Program-made: the position numbers and the translations under genes | Origin: Aquabacterium sp. | GTDB lineage: Bacteria; Pseudomonadota; Gammaproteobacteria; Burkholderiales; Burkholderiaceae_C | Direction of reading: 5' to 3' | Assembly (NCBI RefSeq): GCF_014378415.1 | Contig: NZ_JACMNS010000155.1 | Location: 1-32,001, forward strand | DNA length: 32,001 nucleotides | The notes under the pieces: generated by a model | Seen by the model: only the letters and a program-made list of their open reading frames with translations | What the model was told of the DNA's origin: nothing | Databases searched by the model: none | Shown here: positions 7,777 to 17,404 of the stretch, piece after piece | Numbering within the stretch: position 1 is the first letter of the stretch | How the letters are laid out: each line of letters begins with the position of its first letter

Positions 7777-9567
7777 ATGTTTGATAACATGAAAATCTCC
7801 CATCGGCTCGGGCTCGGGTTCGGAGCCGTGATCCTCTTGTTATTGGTGGTATCGGTCATGGCCATCCTGAGGATGGCGACCATGCAGGAGATGACCCGGT
7901 CGATCACCGAGGACCGCTATCCCAAGGTGGTCCTCATCGACGACTCCATCAAAAAGACTGTGGACAACGGTAGCCTGTTGCGCAACATGCTGCTGGCCAC
8001 CGATTCGGCCGAATTCGAAGGCAACCAGCAAGCGATCAAGGTCAACCGTGGCACGGTCAGTGAGGACCTGGAAAAGCTGGGCAAGATGCTGCACCTTGAG
8101 AAAGGCAAGCAACTGTTCGCGGACATCATTGCGAAAGGCCACGTGGTTGACGAGAAGTATGAAAAAGTCTTTGGCCTGATCAAGACCGACCGCACGGTAT
8201 CAATCGCGTTCCTCAAATCCGACTTCGGTCCGGCCAACACGGCCTATTGGGATTCGATGGAAGCACTGGCCAAGTTCCAAACCGAGCTGATGACCGAAAG
8301 CGCTGAAAACTCGGCCGAGACGGCCAATAGCACCAGGACACTGATCATCGCCCTGACGACCATTGCCGTGGTGACCGCAGGCATCATCGCCACGTTAATC
8401 GTTCGCAACCTCTCGGCCGTGCTGGGTGCAGAACCCGCCGCCGCAGCAGAAGTTCTGGGGCGTGTGTCGCGCGGCGATTTCGACATTGCGGTGGTGACTC
8501 GCCCTGGCGACGTCACCAGCCTAATGTTCTCGGTCAAGCAACTGCTCAAGGCCAGCGGTGGCAGCGTCGATGACGTGGCACGGGTCTTGGGTGCCGTCTC
8601 CGAGGGAGACCTGACCCAGAAGATCGAGAAGGACTATGAAGGTGCTTACGCACGCCTCAAGGACTACGTTAACGCCACGGTCGACAGGCTGTCGCAGGTG
8701 GTGGCCGAGGTCAACGCGGGCGCCGAAGCCCTGGCTGGTGCATCAGAAGAGGTCAGCGCCACCGCCCAATCGTTGTCGCAATCGGCCAGCGAACAGGCTG
8801 CAGGCGTGGAAGAAACCAGTGCCTCCATAGAAGAAATGACCGCTTCGATCTCGCAGAATACCGAGAACGCCAAGGTGACCGATGGCATGGCCACCAAGGC
8901 GGCCGGCGAAGCCACAGAAGGCGGTGAAGCCGTCAAGGCCACCGTGGCTGCCATGAAGCAGATCGCCCAGAAGATCGGCATCATTGACGACATCGCTTAC
9001 CAAACCAACCTGCTGGCCCTGAATGCGGCCATCGAGGCAGCGCGCGCTGGTGAACATGGCAAGGGCTTTGCCGTGGTGGCCGCCGAAGTGCGCAAGCTGG
9101 CCGAACGCAGCCAGATCGCCGCGCAAGAGATTGGCACTGTGGCCAGCTCCAGCGTGGAGTTGGCCGAGAAGGCCGGCAAGCTGCTAGACGAGATGGTGCC
9201 TAACATCCGCAAAACCTCGGACCTGGTGCAAGAGATCACCGCCGCTTCGGAAGAGCAATCATCCGGCGTCAGCCAGATCAACTCGGCCGTCAGCCAGTTG
9301 AGCCAGACCACGCAGCAAAACGCCTCCAGCTCGGAAGAGCTGGCCGCCACCGCCGAAGAGATGAGCCGTCAGGCCGAGCAACTGCAGCAGACCATGTCCT
9401 TCTTCAAGCTGGCCGCTCACTCTGTTGCTTCGGCCAGTCGCCCGCCCGCTAGGCGCATCGTTGCCAAGGCCAAGTCAGCCGCGACAAAAACCAAAGCTAC
9501 GTACCGTGCCGATCAGGATTCCGCCACGGCCGACTCACCCGATGAAGCTCATTTCGCCCGTTTCTAA
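7777..9567 (+). CDS. methyl-accepting chemotaxis protein, two HAMP-like units
   Basis: 596 aa. TM1 at about 12-31 and TM2 at 188-209 flank a periplasmic helical domain of about 155 residues, consistent with a four-helix-bundle sensor but unlike that of the preceding MCP in sequence. Two HAMP-like units follow, marked by [13 protein letters not shown] (about 228-240) and [12 protein letters not shown] (about 272-283). The signalling domain (about 300-545) is almost identical to those of its two neighbours. The C-terminus is a Lys/Ala-rich linker ending in HFARF, a tether-like pentapeptide. The ribosome site before ATG 7777 is weak, so translation may depend on coupling to cheW. Confidence 0.95.
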   Translation: MFDNMKISHRLGLGFGAVILLLLVVSVMAILRMATMQEMTRSITEDRYPKVVLIDDSIKKTVDNGSLLRNMLLATDSAEFEGNQQAIKVNRGTVSEDLEKLGKMLHLEKGKQLFADIIAKGHVVDEKYEKVFGLIKTDRTVSIAFLKSDFGPANTAYWDSMEALAKFQTELMTESAENSAETANSTRTLIIALTTIAVVTAGIIATLIVRNLSAVLGAEPAAAAEVLGRVSRGDFDIAVVTRPGDVTSLMFSVKQLLKASGGSVDDVARVLGAVSEGDLTQKIEKDYEGAYARLKDYVNATVDRLSQVVAEVNAGAEALAGASEEVSATAQSLSQSASEQAAGVEETSASIEEMTASISQNTENAKVTDGMATKAAGEATEGGEAVKATVAAMKQIAQKIGIIDDIAYQTNLLALNAAIEAARAGEHGKGFAVVAAEVRKLAERSQIAAQEIGTVASSSVELAEKAGKLLDEMVPNIRKTSDLVQEITAASEEQSSGVSQINSAVSQLSQTTQQNASSSEELAATAEEMSRQAEQLQQTMSFFKLAAHSVASASRPPARRIVAKAKSAATKTKATYRADQDSATADSPDEAHFARF

Positions 9568-9578
9568 AGGATGCTCCC

Positions 9579-10133
9579 ATGACGGCACTGACCACCACCA
9601 ACGCTTCAAATCAGGGCATCCCCTTGTCCATGGGCGCCAATGATCCAAACCAGTACCTGACTTTCATGCTGGGTGGCGAGGTATTCGCCCTGGGCATCCT
9701 GGCGGTCAAGGAGATCATCGAATACCACAGCCTGACCGCCATTCCAATGATGCCGGACTGCGTGCGAGGCGTGATCAACCTGCGTGGCGCAGTCGTGCCA
9801 GTGATGGACCTGCTGGCCCGCTTTGGTCGCCCCGCCTCCGAGGTGACCAAGCGAACCTGCATCGTCATTGTGGAAGTACAGAGCGCTGACCAGGAAAGCC
9901 AGGTCATCGGCGTGATCGTCGATGCCGTCAATGAGGTGCTGGACATCGCGGCCAGCGACATCGAGCCGGCGCCCGATTTTGGCGCGCGCATCCGCACCGA
10001 ATTCATTCAGGGCATGGGCAAGGTCAAAGGCAAATTCGTGATTCTGCTCAATGCGGACCATGTCTTGTCCATGGATGATCTCACCCAGCTTGCTCAAACA
10101 CCCGCACAGGCCGGCGCCTTGGCTTTGAACTGA
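9579..10133 (+). CDS. cheW: chemotaxis coupling protein CheW (second copy)
   Basis: 184 aa, one CheW domain closely similar to the copy at 7204-7752 over its whole core (YLTFMLGGEVFALGI, VRGVINLRGAVVPVMDLLARFGRP). The N-terminal tail is different in sequence and rich in Thr, Asn and Ser. AAAGGA overlaps the stop of the preceding mcp and sits eight bases before ATG 9579. Two couplers of this similarity can be redundant, or can pair with different receptors or with CheA in different array positions; the sequence does not say which. Confidence 0.96.
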   Translation: MTALTTTNASNQGIPLSMGANDPNQYLTFMLGGEVFALGILAVKEIIEYHSLTAIPMMPDCVRGVINLRGAVVPVMDLLARFGRPASEVTKRTCIVIVEVQSADQESQVIGVIVDAVNEVLDIAASDIEPAPDFGARIRTEFIQGMGKVKGKFVILLNADHVLSMDDLTQLAQTPAQAGALALN

Positions 10134-10166
10134 GCCTCAAAGAAATCACTGAAAAGGAAGACGACC

Positions 10167-12116
10167 ATGAACTGGTTCTTGCGAATGAAGCTGGCTCACA
10201 AGCTGCTGACCACTTTTCTCACCTGTTCCGTCCTGACGGCTGCTGTCGGCGTGTACAGCCTGACGCGAATCGCCGAGTTGGGTGGCATGCTCAGCTCCAC
10301 CTATGACAACAACGTGGTGTGTCTGGCGCAAATCTCCGATGCCGCGCTCAAGCTGTCATTGCATGCCCGGAGCTATGTTCGGCTGACAGCGACCAAGAAT
10401 CCGGACGACGCCAAAGCGACGATTACGCGTGCCAATACCTACATTGACGGCTACAACAAGTCGATCCTGGCGTACCGGAGCACCGTTCTCAGCGCCAAAG
10501 AGCAAGCCCTGCTCAAAGAGCTGGATGCCCAGTTGCCGGTCTACCTGGTTGAAAGCGAGAAGGTCGCTCAACTGGCCCTGGGAGGCAAGTTCGCCGAGGC
10601 CACCGAGATCAGCAATGGTGAAGCCAGCAAGATCACCCACGCGATGGAAGACACGATGATGGCCATCATCGAGGAGCTTAGCGCCCAGGCCAAAGCCACC
10701 AATGCGCTGGCCACCTCCCAGGTGTCCTACGCGAAGATTGTGACCATGTCGGTGGTCGCCGTCTCAGTGGTACTGGCCATTGGCCTGGGCCTGATGGTCA
10801 CCCGCATCATCAGCCGTCAACTGGGTGGTGAGCCTGACTATGCCGCGGCCTTGCTGACCAAGGTGGCGAATGGGGACCTGTCGGCCGAAGTGATCATCGC
10901 CAAAAATGACGACAGCAGCCTGCTGTTTGCCGTCAAGCAGATGGTCAGCCGCCTCAAGCAGGTGATTGATGGCCAACGCAATGTGGTCGAAGCGGCCAAC
11001 CATGGCAACTTTGACGAACGCATTGAGCTGGCCGGCCTGCAAGGTTTTCAAAAGGAAATGGGCGAAGGCCTGAACCAGTTGGTGACCACCACGGGCACCA
11101 GCATCAACGATGTGGTGCGTGTCATGAGCGCCATGTCGCAAGGTGACCTCACCCAATCCATCGACAAGCCGTATGAAGGCGCCTTCGGTGAAATGAAGGA
11201 GTACGTGAACAACACGGTCAACAAGCTGTCGCAAGTGGTGACCGAGGTCAACGCTGGCGCCGAAGCCCTGACAGGTGCTTCCGAAGAACTCAGCTCCACC
11301 GCCCAGTCGCTGTCGCAATCGGCCAGCGAACAGGCGGCCGGCGTGGAAGAGACCAGCGCGTCCATCGAAGAGATGACCGCCTCTATCTCGCAGAACACCG
11401 AGAACGCCAAGGTCACCGACGGCATGGCCACCAAGGCAGCTGGCGAAGCCACCGAGGGCGGCGAAGCTGTCAAAGCCACCGTGGCGGCCATGAAGCAGAT
11501 CGCGCAGAAGATCGGCATCATCGATGACATCGCCTACCAGACCAACTTGCTGGCCCTGAATGCCGCCATTGAGGCCGCCCGTGCTGGCGAGCATGGCAAG
11601 GGCTTCGCCGTGGTGGCCGCCGAAGTGCGCAAGCTGGCTGAACGCAGCCAGGTGGCCGCGCAAGAGATCGGCACCGTGGCCAGCTCCAGCGTCGAGTTGG
11701 CCGAGAAGGCCGGCAAGTTGCTGGACGAAATGGTGCCCAACATCCGCAAAACCTCGGACCTGGTGCAAGAGATCACCGCCGCATCGGAAGAGCAATCGTC
11801 GGGCGTCGGCCAGATCAACTCGGCCGTCAGCCAGTTGAGCCAGACCACCCAGCAAAACGCCTCCAGCTCGGAGGAGTTGGCGGCCACCGCCGAAGAAATG
11901 AGCAGCCAGGCAGAGCAGTTGCAGCGAACCATGTCCTTCTTCAAGCCGGCCCTGGACACCGAACATGGCGCCAGCACGGCCACATCGCGCAAGCTGGTCT
12001 CCAATGCCCGCACCAAGAAGCCGCTCAAGCAGTCCTCAGCCAAATCGGCCCCTGCCCGGAAGCTGGCCTACGAGGGTGTTGATTCGCCCGATGAATCGAG
12101 CTTTGCCAAGTTCTGA
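10167..12116 (+). CDS. methyl-accepting chemotaxis protein, three HAMP-like units
   Basis: 649 aa, the longest receptor here. TM1 at about 13-33 and TM2 at 191-212 bracket a periplasmic helical sensor of about 157 residues. Three HAMP-like units follow, with the marks [11 protein letters not shown] (about 232-242), [12 protein letters not shown] (about 275-286) and [12 protein letters not shown] (about 321-332). The signalling domain (about 350-595) is nearly identical to those of the two preceding MCPs. The tail is Lys/Ser-rich and ends in SFAKF, again tether-like. AAAAGGAAG precedes ATG 10167. Tandem HAMP units are known to act as relay chains in other receptors. Confidence 0.95.
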   Translation: MNWFLRMKLAHKLLTTFLTCSVLTAAVGVYSLTRIAELGGMLSSTYDNNVVCLAQISDAALKLSLHARSYVRLTATKNPDDAKATITRANTYIDGYNKSILAYRSTVLSAKEQALLKELDAQLPVYLVESEKVAQLALGGKFAEATEISNGEASKITHAMEDTMMAIIEELSAQAKATNALATSQVSYAKIVTMSVVAVSVVLAIGLGLMVTRIISRQLGGEPDYAAALLTKVANGDLSAEVIIAKNDDSSLLFAVKQMVSRLKQVIDGQRNVVEAANHGNFDERIELAGLQGFQKEMGEGLNQLVTTTGTSINDVVRVMSAMSQGDLTQSIDKPYEGAFGEMKEYVNNTVNKLSQVVTEVNAGAEALTGASEELSSTAQSLSQSASEQAAGVEETSASIEEMTASISQNTENAKVTDGMATKAAGEATEGGEAVKATVAAMKQIAQKIGIIDDIAYQTNLLALNAAIEAARAGEHGKGFAVVAAEVRKLAERSQVAAQEIGTVASSSVELAEKAGKLLDEMVPNIRKTSDLVQEITAASEEQSSGVGQINSAVSQLSQTTQQNASSSEELAATAEEMSSQAEQLQRTMSFFKPALDTEHGASTATSRKLVSNARTKKPLKQSSAKSAPARKLAYEGVDSPDESSFAKF

Positions 12117-12135
12117 CGCTGACCGAAGCCCATCA

Positions 12136-12933
12136 ATGAACACCATCACCGATCAGGAGTTCAACCGCTTCCAACACTTCATCTTTGAGGCGGCGGGCAT
12201 CAGCATGGCCTCGTCGAAGAAGGCGCTGGTCTCAGGCCGCCTGTCCAGGCGCTTGCAAGCGCGTCAACTCAACTCCTTCACGGAGTACTTCAACTTGCTG
12301 TCCAGCGGGCAGGCCAAGGAGGAAGTGCAAACCGCGATCGATCTGCTGACCACCAACGAAACCTATTTTTTCAGAGAGCCCAAGCACTTTGAACTGTTGA
12401 AGGCACTGGCGCAGGCCCACAAGCCAGGTCAGCCTTTTTGGGCCTGGAGTGCCGCCAGCTCCACGGGTGAAGAGGCCTACAGCATGGCCATGGTGCTGGC
12501 CGATAGCCTGGGCAGCAGCCCGTGGGAGATCCTTGGCTCCGACATCAGCACACGGGTTTTGCAACGCGCGCGCACAGGTCAATTTCCGATGGAGCGTGCG
12601 CGCAACATTCCGCAGCCCTACCTCAAGCGCTTCTGCCTGAAAGGCATGGACGAGCAGGATGGCACCATGCTGGTCGCACGCGCCCTGCGACAGCGGGTTC
12701 GCTTCATTCAGGCCAACCTGAACGAGGCACTGCCAAAGCTGGGCACGTTCGACGTGATCTTTCTGCGCAACGTGATGATCTACTTCAATGGCGACACCAA
12801 GCGCCAGGTCGTGGCCCGCGTGATCTCGATGCTCAAGCCCGGTGGCCATTTCTGCATCGGCCACTCGGAAAGTCTCAATGACATCAGTGATGCCTTGGTG
12901 CCGGTGGCGCCTTCGATTTACCGCAAGCCGTGA
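12136..12933 (+). CDS. cheR: chemoreceptor glutamate methyltransferase CheR
   Basis: 265 aa, the usual length. CheR transfers methyl groups from S-adenosylmethionine to receptor glutamates during adaptation. An N-terminal helical domain precedes TTNETYFFRE (about 72-81), the SAM-binding segment WSAASSTGEEAYS (about 104-116), the acidic D136 in GSDIS, and FDVIFLRNVMIYF (about 205-217). The beta-subdomain region (about 165-185) is where tether-using CheRs bind receptor pentapeptides, which the three MCPs appear to have. The start is ATG 12136, 19 bases after the mcp stop; in-frame starts further upstream would overlap the mcp extensively. Confidence 0.96.
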   Translation: MNTITDQEFNRFQHFIFEAAGISMASSKKALVSGRLSRRLQARQLNSFTEYFNLLSSGQAKEEVQTAIDLLTTNETYFFREPKHFELLKALAQAHKPGQPFWAWSAASSTGEEAYSMAMVLADSLGSSPWEILGSDISTRVLQRARTGQFPMERARNIPQPYLKRFCLKGMDEQDGTMLVARALRQRVRFIQANLNEALPKLGTFDVIFLRNVMIYFNGDTKRQVVARVISMLKPGGHFCIGHSESLNDISDALVPVAPSIYRKP

Positions 12934-13451
12934 TCTCGACCGACGAAATCATTGTTTTTCTGAACCCCGGCGAGTACTTCGTGGGCGACGCGCGGCACCG
13001 AATCCGAACCCTACTGGGATCGTGCGTTTCCATCACCTTGTGGCACCCTGAAAGGCGCGTCGGCGCCATGTCTCACTTCCTGCTGTCCGAACGATCATCC
13101 AAGGTCATCGGCCCCCCGGATGCCCGCTATGGCAAGGAAGCCCTCAGCCTGATGCTGACGGACCTGGCCCGGCATGGCATCGATCCCGGTGACTGCCGAG
13201 CCAAGATCTTTGGCGGCAGCGACATGTTCCCGCAACACACCAGCAGGGCCAACGCCGCGCGGGTCGGTCGAAGGAATGGCGAGGCGGCACGCAGCCTGCT
13301 GGAGGCCCAAGGCATTCGGGCATCTTCGGAAAGCCTGTTCGGGGTGGGCCACCGCAAAATCATGTTCGACGTGAACAGTGGTCACGTCTGGGCTCGTCAA
13401 GTCAAACCGGTTGATGCGCTTTTGAATCACAAAGAAGGTACTCGCAAATGA
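12930..13451 (+). CDS. cheD: chemoreceptor glutamine deamidase CheD
   Basis: 173 aa. CheD deamidates receptor glutamines to glutamates, creating methylation sites. The catalytic Cys is C32 in LLGSCVSI, the His is H49 in GAMSHFLL, and KIFGGSDMF near 90-98 is a family signature. It starts with GTG overlapping the cheR stop as GTGA and ends in an ATGA overlap with cheB, so the three adaptation enzymes are translationally coupled. In systems with CheC or CheY partners CheD also regulates phosphatase activity; no cheC is in this window. Confidence 0.95.
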   Translation: MISTDEIIVFLNPGEYFVGDARHRIRTLLGSCVSITLWHPERRVGAMSHFLLSERSSKVIGPPDARYGKEALSLMLTDLARHGIDPGDCRAKIFGGSDMFPQHTSRANAARVGRRNGEAARSLLEAQGIRASSESLFGVGHRKIMFDVNSGHVWARQVKPVDALLNHKEGTRK

Positions 13452-14524
13452 AGTCCATCCAAGTCATGGTGGTCGATGATTCGGCGGTGGTTCGGCAGGT
13501 GCTGTCTGCCGTGCTGAACGCCGCACCCGGCATTGAAGTGTGTTGCGCCGTGGCCGACCCGCTGCTGGCCATCGAACGCCTGAAGATCAATTGGCCCGAC
13601 GTGATCGTGCTGGACGTTGAAATGCCGCGCATGGATGGCATCACCTTTTTGCGCAAGATCATGAAGGAGCGCCCCACCCCGGTGGTGATTTGCTCCACGC
13701 TGACCGAGAAGGGCGCCAAGACCACCATGGAGGCCCTTGCCGCAGGCGCGGTCTCGATCATCACCAAACCCAAGCTGGACCTGAAGCAGTTCATCGTCGA
13801 CTCCTCGGACGACCTGGTGAGTGCGGTCAAGACTGCGGCCAAGGCCAATGTGCGACGTCTGGCCATGCGGGCTGAGGCGCCCCCCCAGGTGCCGCAGGTC
13901 AAGAACAATGCCGACGTCATCCTGAGCGCGGCCAGCCCCAAGGCCATGGTGCAGACCACGGAGCGCGTGGTGGCCATCGGCACCTCCACCGGCGGCACTC
14001 AAGCGCTGGAAGAAGTGCTCACCGCCCTGCCCCGAGTTTGTCCGGGCATTGTCATCGTGCAGCACATGCCCGAGAAGTTCACCGCAGCCTTCGCGGCGCG
14101 CCTGGACAGCATCTGCCAGATCCGCGTCAAAGAGGCCCAAAACAACGACCGCGTCTTGCCCGGCCAGGCTTTGATCGCCCCCGGCGGCAAGCACATGGTA
14201 CTGAAGCGCAGCGGGGCGCAGTATTTTGTCGAGGTGCTGGATGGGCCCTTGGTGAACCGGCACCGCCCCTCGGTCGATGTGCTGTTCCGATCGGTGGCCA
14301 AGTCCGCCGGGGCCAACGCCCTGGGCTTGATCATGACGGGCATGGGCGACGACGGCGCCGCTGGCATGCTCGAGATGAAAAACGCTGGCGCCCGAACCAT
14401 CGCGCAAGACGAGGAAACCTGCGTGGTTTACGGCATGCCCAAAGAGGCTGTGAAGCGCGGCGCCGTGGACAAGATCCTGCCCATTGGCGCGCTGCACCGC
14501 GAGATCATCCAGCACGGCAACTGA
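13448..14524 (+). CDS. cheB: receptor methylesterase/response regulator CheB
   Basis: 358 aa. An N-terminal receiver domain has the acidic pair D10/D11 and phosphoacceptor D56 ([11 protein letters not shown]). After a linker at about 140-170 comes the methylesterase domain with the triad S180 (IGTSTGGT), H206 (VQHMPEKF) and D302 ([10 protein letters not shown]). Phosphorylation by CheA activates removal of receptor methyl groups, opposing CheR. The start overlaps the cheD stop. It is the last gene of the che operon; no clear hairpin terminator was found in the 65 bases before fumC, so some read-through is possible. Confidence 0.96.
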   Translation: MKSIQVMVVDDSAVVRQVLSAVLNAAPGIEVCCAVADPLLAIERLKINWPDVIVLDVEMPRMDGITFLRKIMKERPTPVVICSTLTEKGAKTTMEALAAGAVSIITKPKLDLKQFIVDSSDDLVSAVKTAAKANVRRLAMRAEAPPQVPQVKNNADVILSAASPKAMVQTTERVVAIGTSTGGTQALEEVLTALPRVCPGIVIVQHMPEKFTAAFAARLDSICQIRVKEAQNNDRVLPGQALIAPGGKHMVLKRSGAQYFVEVLDGPLVNRHRPSVDVLFRSVAKSAGANALGLIMTGMGDDGAAGMLEMKNAGARTIAQDEETCVVYGMPKEAVKRGAVDKILPIGALHREIIQHGN

Positions 14525-14536
14525 CCGCCCCCTGCC

Positions 14537-14565
14537 TTGAAGGGTGATGTTGCCAAGGCTATGCT
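14537..14565 (+). promoter_or_regulatory. candidate sigma-70 promoter for fumC
   Basis: TTGAAG at 14537-14542, a 17-base spacer and TATGCT at 14560-14565, each hexamer matching four of six consensus bases. It sits just after the cheB stop and 24 bases before the fumC start, so fumC can be expressed apart from the che operon. Found by eye; moderate support only. Confidence 0.4.
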
Positions 14566-14589
14566 GGCCCATTGCCCGAGGAGACCCGC

Positions 14590-15981
14590 ATGACCGCCAC
14601 CCGCACCGAGACCGACAGCTTCGGGCCCATCGATGTGCCCGCAGAAGCCCTGTGGGCCGCCCAGACCGCCCGCAGCCTGCACTTTTTCGCCATCGGCGAG
14701 CAACGCATGCCCCTGCCCCTGATCCATGCCCTGGCGTGGATCAAATGGGCGGCCGCGCACGTCAACCAAGACCTGGGCCTGCTGGACTCCGGCAAAGCGC
14801 AGGCCATTGCCAGCGCGGCGCAACAAGTGGCCCTGGGCCAGTTCGATGCCGAGTTTCCGCTCTCGGTGTGGCAGACCGGCTCGGGCACGCAAAGCAACAT
14901 GAACGCCAACGAGGTGATCGCCAACCTGGCCTCGCAGGCTTTGGGCGGCAGCCTGGGGGGCCAGCGCCTGGTGCACCCCAACGATGACGTGAACCTGGGC
15001 CAGTCGTCCAACGATGTGTTCCCTACCGCCATGCACGTGGCCGTGGCACAGGAAGCGCAAACACGCCTGCTGCCCGCTTTGCAGCGCCTGCGCAGCGTGG
15101 TGGCAGAGAAGGCCAGCGCCTATGCCGACGTGGTCAAGATTGGCCGCACCCATTGGCAAGATGCCACGCCCGTGACCCTGGGCCAGGAGTTTGGCGGCTA
15201 CCAGGCGCAGCTGGCCTTGTGCGACAACGCCATCGCCCACGCGCTGCAGGCCGTGCACGCGCTGGCCATTGGCGGCACCGCCGTGGGCACCGGCTTGAAC
15301 ACGCACCCGGAGTTTGGTACCCGCGTGGCCGCCTTGTTGGGCCAGCACCTGCAACTGCCTTTGCACCAGGCCGACAACCTGTTTGCCGCCATGGCCGGGC
15401 ACGAGGCCCTGGTGGCTTTTCACGGCAGCCTGCGCATGCTGGCCGTGGCCTTGACCAAAGTGGCCAACGACATCCGCCTGATGGCCAGCGGCCCGCGCGC
15501 TGGCCTGGGCGAACTGCACCTGCCCGAGAACGAACCCGGCAGCTCCATCATGCCCGGCAAGGTCAACCCGACTCAGGTTGAAGCCATGACCATGGTGTGC
15601 GCCCAGGTCATGGGCCACGACGTGGCCATCGGCTTTGCCGCCAGCCAGGGTCACTTCGAACTCAATGTTTACAAGCCCCTGATCGCGCTGAACACCCTGG
15701 ACAGCGTGCGCCTGCTGTCCGACGCCATGAACAGCTTTGCCCAGCACTGCGTCAAGGGCATCACCGTGAACCATGCGCGCGTGGATGAGTTGCTGCAACG
15801 CTCGCTGATGCTGGTCACCGCGCTGGCACCGCACATTGGCTATGACAAGGCCTCGGCCGTGGCCAAGCATGCGCAAAAGAACGGCACCTCGCTGCGCGAA
15901 GCCGCGCTGGCCCTGAACGCCGTCACGGGTGAAGAGTTCGACCGCTGGGTCGACCCCAGGCAGATGCTGGGACCACACTGA
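14590..15981 (+). CDS. fumC: class II fumarate hydratase (fumarase C)
   Basis: 463 aa, the normal length for this cytoplasmic, oxygen-stable, iron-free homotetramer, which interconverts fumarate and malate in the TCA cycle. Visible motifs are [13 protein letters not shown] near residue 100, [13 protein letters not shown] near 137, [10 protein letters not shown] near 184, and the superfamily signature [11 protein letters not shown] from G317, whose mobile loop carries the catalytic serine. ATG 14590 has GAGGAG six bases upstream; an in-frame TTG at 14572 lies before that ribosome site and is unlikely. Class II fumarase fits better than aspartase or argininosuccinate lyase on motif detail. Its position next to cheB appears incidental. 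Confidence 0.95.
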   Translation: MTATRTETDSFGPIDVPAEALWAAQTARSLHFFAIGEQRMPLPLIHALAWIKWAAAHVNQDLGLLDSGKAQAIASAAQQVALGQFDAEFPLSVWQTGSGTQSNMNANEVIANLASQALGGSLGGQRLVHPNDDVNLGQSSNDVFPTAMHVAVAQEAQTRLLPALQRLRSVVAEKASAYADVVKIGRTHWQDATPVTLGQEFGGYQAQLALCDNAIAHALQAVHALAIGGTAVGTGLNTHPEFGTRVAALLGQHLQLPLHQADNLFAAMAGHEALVAFHGSLRMLAVALTKVANDIRLMASGPRAGLGELHLPENEPGSSIMPGKVNPTQVEAMTMVCAQVMGHDVAIGFAASQGHFELNVYKPLIALNTLDSVRLLSDAMNSFAQHCVKGITVNHARVDELLQRSLMLVTALAPHIGYDKASAVAKHAQKNGTSLREAALALNAVTGEEFDRWVDPRQMLGPH

Positions 15982-16053
15982 AGACCTGCCATTGAAGTCC
16001 GATAGGATGGGCGTTTCGGGACACCTCCCGCTTTTCATTCCAGGATTCAACCC

Positions 16054-17007
16054 ATGGCCGGCAGCAGCCTACTCGCCCTCATTGACGACATTGCCACCAT
16101 CCTTGACGACGTGGCCCTGCTGACCAAAGTAGCTGCCAAGAAAACCACCGGCGTGCTGGGCGATGATCTGGCCTTGAACGCCCAGCAGGTGTCCGGTGTG
16201 CAGGCCGAGCGCGAGTTGCCCGTGGTCTGGGCGGTGGCAAAAGGATCAGCCCGCAACAAGGCCATCCTGGTGCCCGCCGCACTGGCCATCAGCGCCTTCG
16301 CGCCTTGGGCGGTCACGCCCTTGCTGATGATCGGCGGCCTCTTCCTGTGCTTCGAGGGCTTTGAAAAAGTGGCTCACAAGCTGATGCACAGCCACGATGA
16401 GGACGAAGCCCACCACCAGGAGCTGGTTGACGCCTTGGCCAACCCGGCCGTCGACCTGGTCGCGTATGAAAAAGACAAGATCTCGGGCGCCATCCGCACC
16501 GACTTCATCCTGTCGGCCGAGATCATCGCCATCACGTTGGGCACGGTGGCCGACGCCGCCTTCACCACGCAGCTAACCGTGCTGGTCGGCATCGCCATCA
16601 TCATGACGATCGGTGTCTATGGTTTGGTGGCCGGCATCGTCAAGCTGGACGACGGTGGCCTTTACCTGGCGCGAACCGCAGGGCCCGGCGCGCTCGGTCG
16701 GCTTCAAAAACGCGTGGGTGAGGTGATCGTGAATGCGGCCCCGCATTTGATGCGCCTGCTCACCATCGCCGGCACCATCGCCATGTTCCTGGTGGGTGGA
16801 GGCATCCTGACCCACGGCATCCCGCCCGCGCACGATTGGATCCACCACCTGGCTGAAAGCGCGGGGGGCCTCTCAGGCGTCGGCCCCGTGCTCAAGGTGC
16901 TTACCCCAACCCTGGTGGATGCCATTGTGGGCATTGTTGCCGGAGGCTTGACTTTGGTGGCGGTGACTTTGTTCCAACGCATCAAAGGTGGCGCCAAGCC
17001 TGCCTAA
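16054..17007 (+). CDS. DUF808 (YedI-like) inner-membrane protein
   Basis: 317 aa. The N-terminus MAGSSLLALIDDIATILDDVA and the following KVAAKKTTGVLGDDLALNAQ segment are typical of the DUF808 family, which includes E. coli YedI. Four or five hydrophobic segments are visible (about residues 68-103, 150-168, 172-196, 232-256 and 282-307), so it is a multipass inner-membrane protein. The family has no established function. AGGA lies eight bases before the ATG. It follows fumC by 72 bases on the same strand. Confidence 0.9.
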   Translation: MAGSSLLALIDDIATILDDVALLTKVAAKKTTGVLGDDLALNAQQVSGVQAERELPVVWAVAKGSARNKAILVPAALAISAFAPWAVTPLLMIGGLFLCFEGFEKVAHKLMHSHDEDEAHHQELVDALANPAVDLVAYEKDKISGAIRTDFILSAEIIAITLGTVADAAFTTQLTVLVGIAIIMTIGVYGLVAGIVKLDDGGLYLARTAGPGALGRLQKRVGEVIVNAAPHLMRLLTIAGTIAMFLVGGGILTHGIPPAHDWIHHLAESAGGLSGVGPVLKVLTPTLVDAIVGIVAGGLTLVAVTLFQRIKGGAKPA

Positions 17008-17037
17008 AATCGGACATCGACAACCACCACATTGTTC

Positions 17038-17376
17038 ATGAACCGCATTTGCATTTTTCTGGCCGTGGTCCTGAGTCTTTCTGCCGCTGCCTGCACCAGC
17101 CTGGAGCCCGATGTGGAGATGGTCCCGGTCACAGGTTATGACTTGGTCGACAAGAGCAAAATCGATCCCGTCATTTATGACAAGGACTACGCAGAGTGCG
17201 CCGCCATCGCCAACCAAGACATCACCAGCGTGAGCAAAACGGCCAGCAGGGCCATGGGCACTGCCGCTGACCGGGTGTCGATGGGCATCATCGGCCGCAG
17301 AGCCGTCAATGATGCAGACCGAATGAGCGTGCTCAAGCGCTGCCTGACGGGCCGGGGCTACAACATCCTGCGCTGA
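17038..17376 (+). CDS. small putative lipoprotein, 112 aa
   Basis: A signal peptide (MNRICIF, a hydrophobic core, then SAAAC at about 14-18) with a Cys at the expected lipidation position; the lipobox has Ala rather than Leu at -3, so lipidation is probable rather than certain. The mature part has two further Cys residues, in YAECAAIA and in the C-terminal RCLTGRGYNIL, a Cys...RGY ending often seen in small betaproteobacterial lipoproteins. The function is unknown. The start was set at ATG 17038; a TTG two codons earlier is also open. No convincing ribosome site is present. It follows the DUF808 gene by 30 bases and could share its transcript. Confidence 0.75.
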   Translation: MNRICIFLAVVLSLSAAACTSLEPDVEMVPVTGYDLVDKSKIDPVIYDKDYAECAAIANQDITSVSKTASRAMGTAADRVSMGIIGRRAVNDADRMSVLKRCLTGRGYNILR

Positions 17377-17383
17377 CGGAAGA

Positions 17384-17399
17384 AGCCCCGGGCCGGGCT
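17384..17399. terminator. weak hairpin between convergent genes
   Basis: AGCCC and GGGCT flank a six-base loop in the 28-base gap between the convergent lipoprotein and exonuclease genes. It is GC-rich but has no run of T on the plus strand and only TTCTTCC on the minus strand. It may slow polymerase in both directions; evidence as an intrinsic terminator is weak. Confidence 0.25.
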
Positions 17400-17404
17400 G
17401 TGGC

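Noticed and set aside
6340-11940. Three long DNA repeats that could suggest an insertion sequence or mobile element
   Set aside because: They are the signalling domains of three MCP genes, with no terminal inverted repeats, target duplications or transposase.
10764-11966. A 400-codon minus-strand frame within the third MCP, with similar shorter frames in the other MCPs
   Set aside because: Its Gly/His-rich translation recurs in all three MCPs only because their coding strands are alike. No independent start signals or recognised domains.
14525-15981. fumC as part of the chemotaxis system, since fumarate can influence flagellar switching
   Set aside because: It has its own promoter-like sequence and ribosome site and is an ordinary TCA enzyme; adjacency alone is not evidence of a link.
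14428-16050. A 540-codon minus-strand frame across fumC
   Set aside because: Antisense shadow of a GC-rich gene. The plus-strand product is an unambiguous fumarase with a ribosome site.
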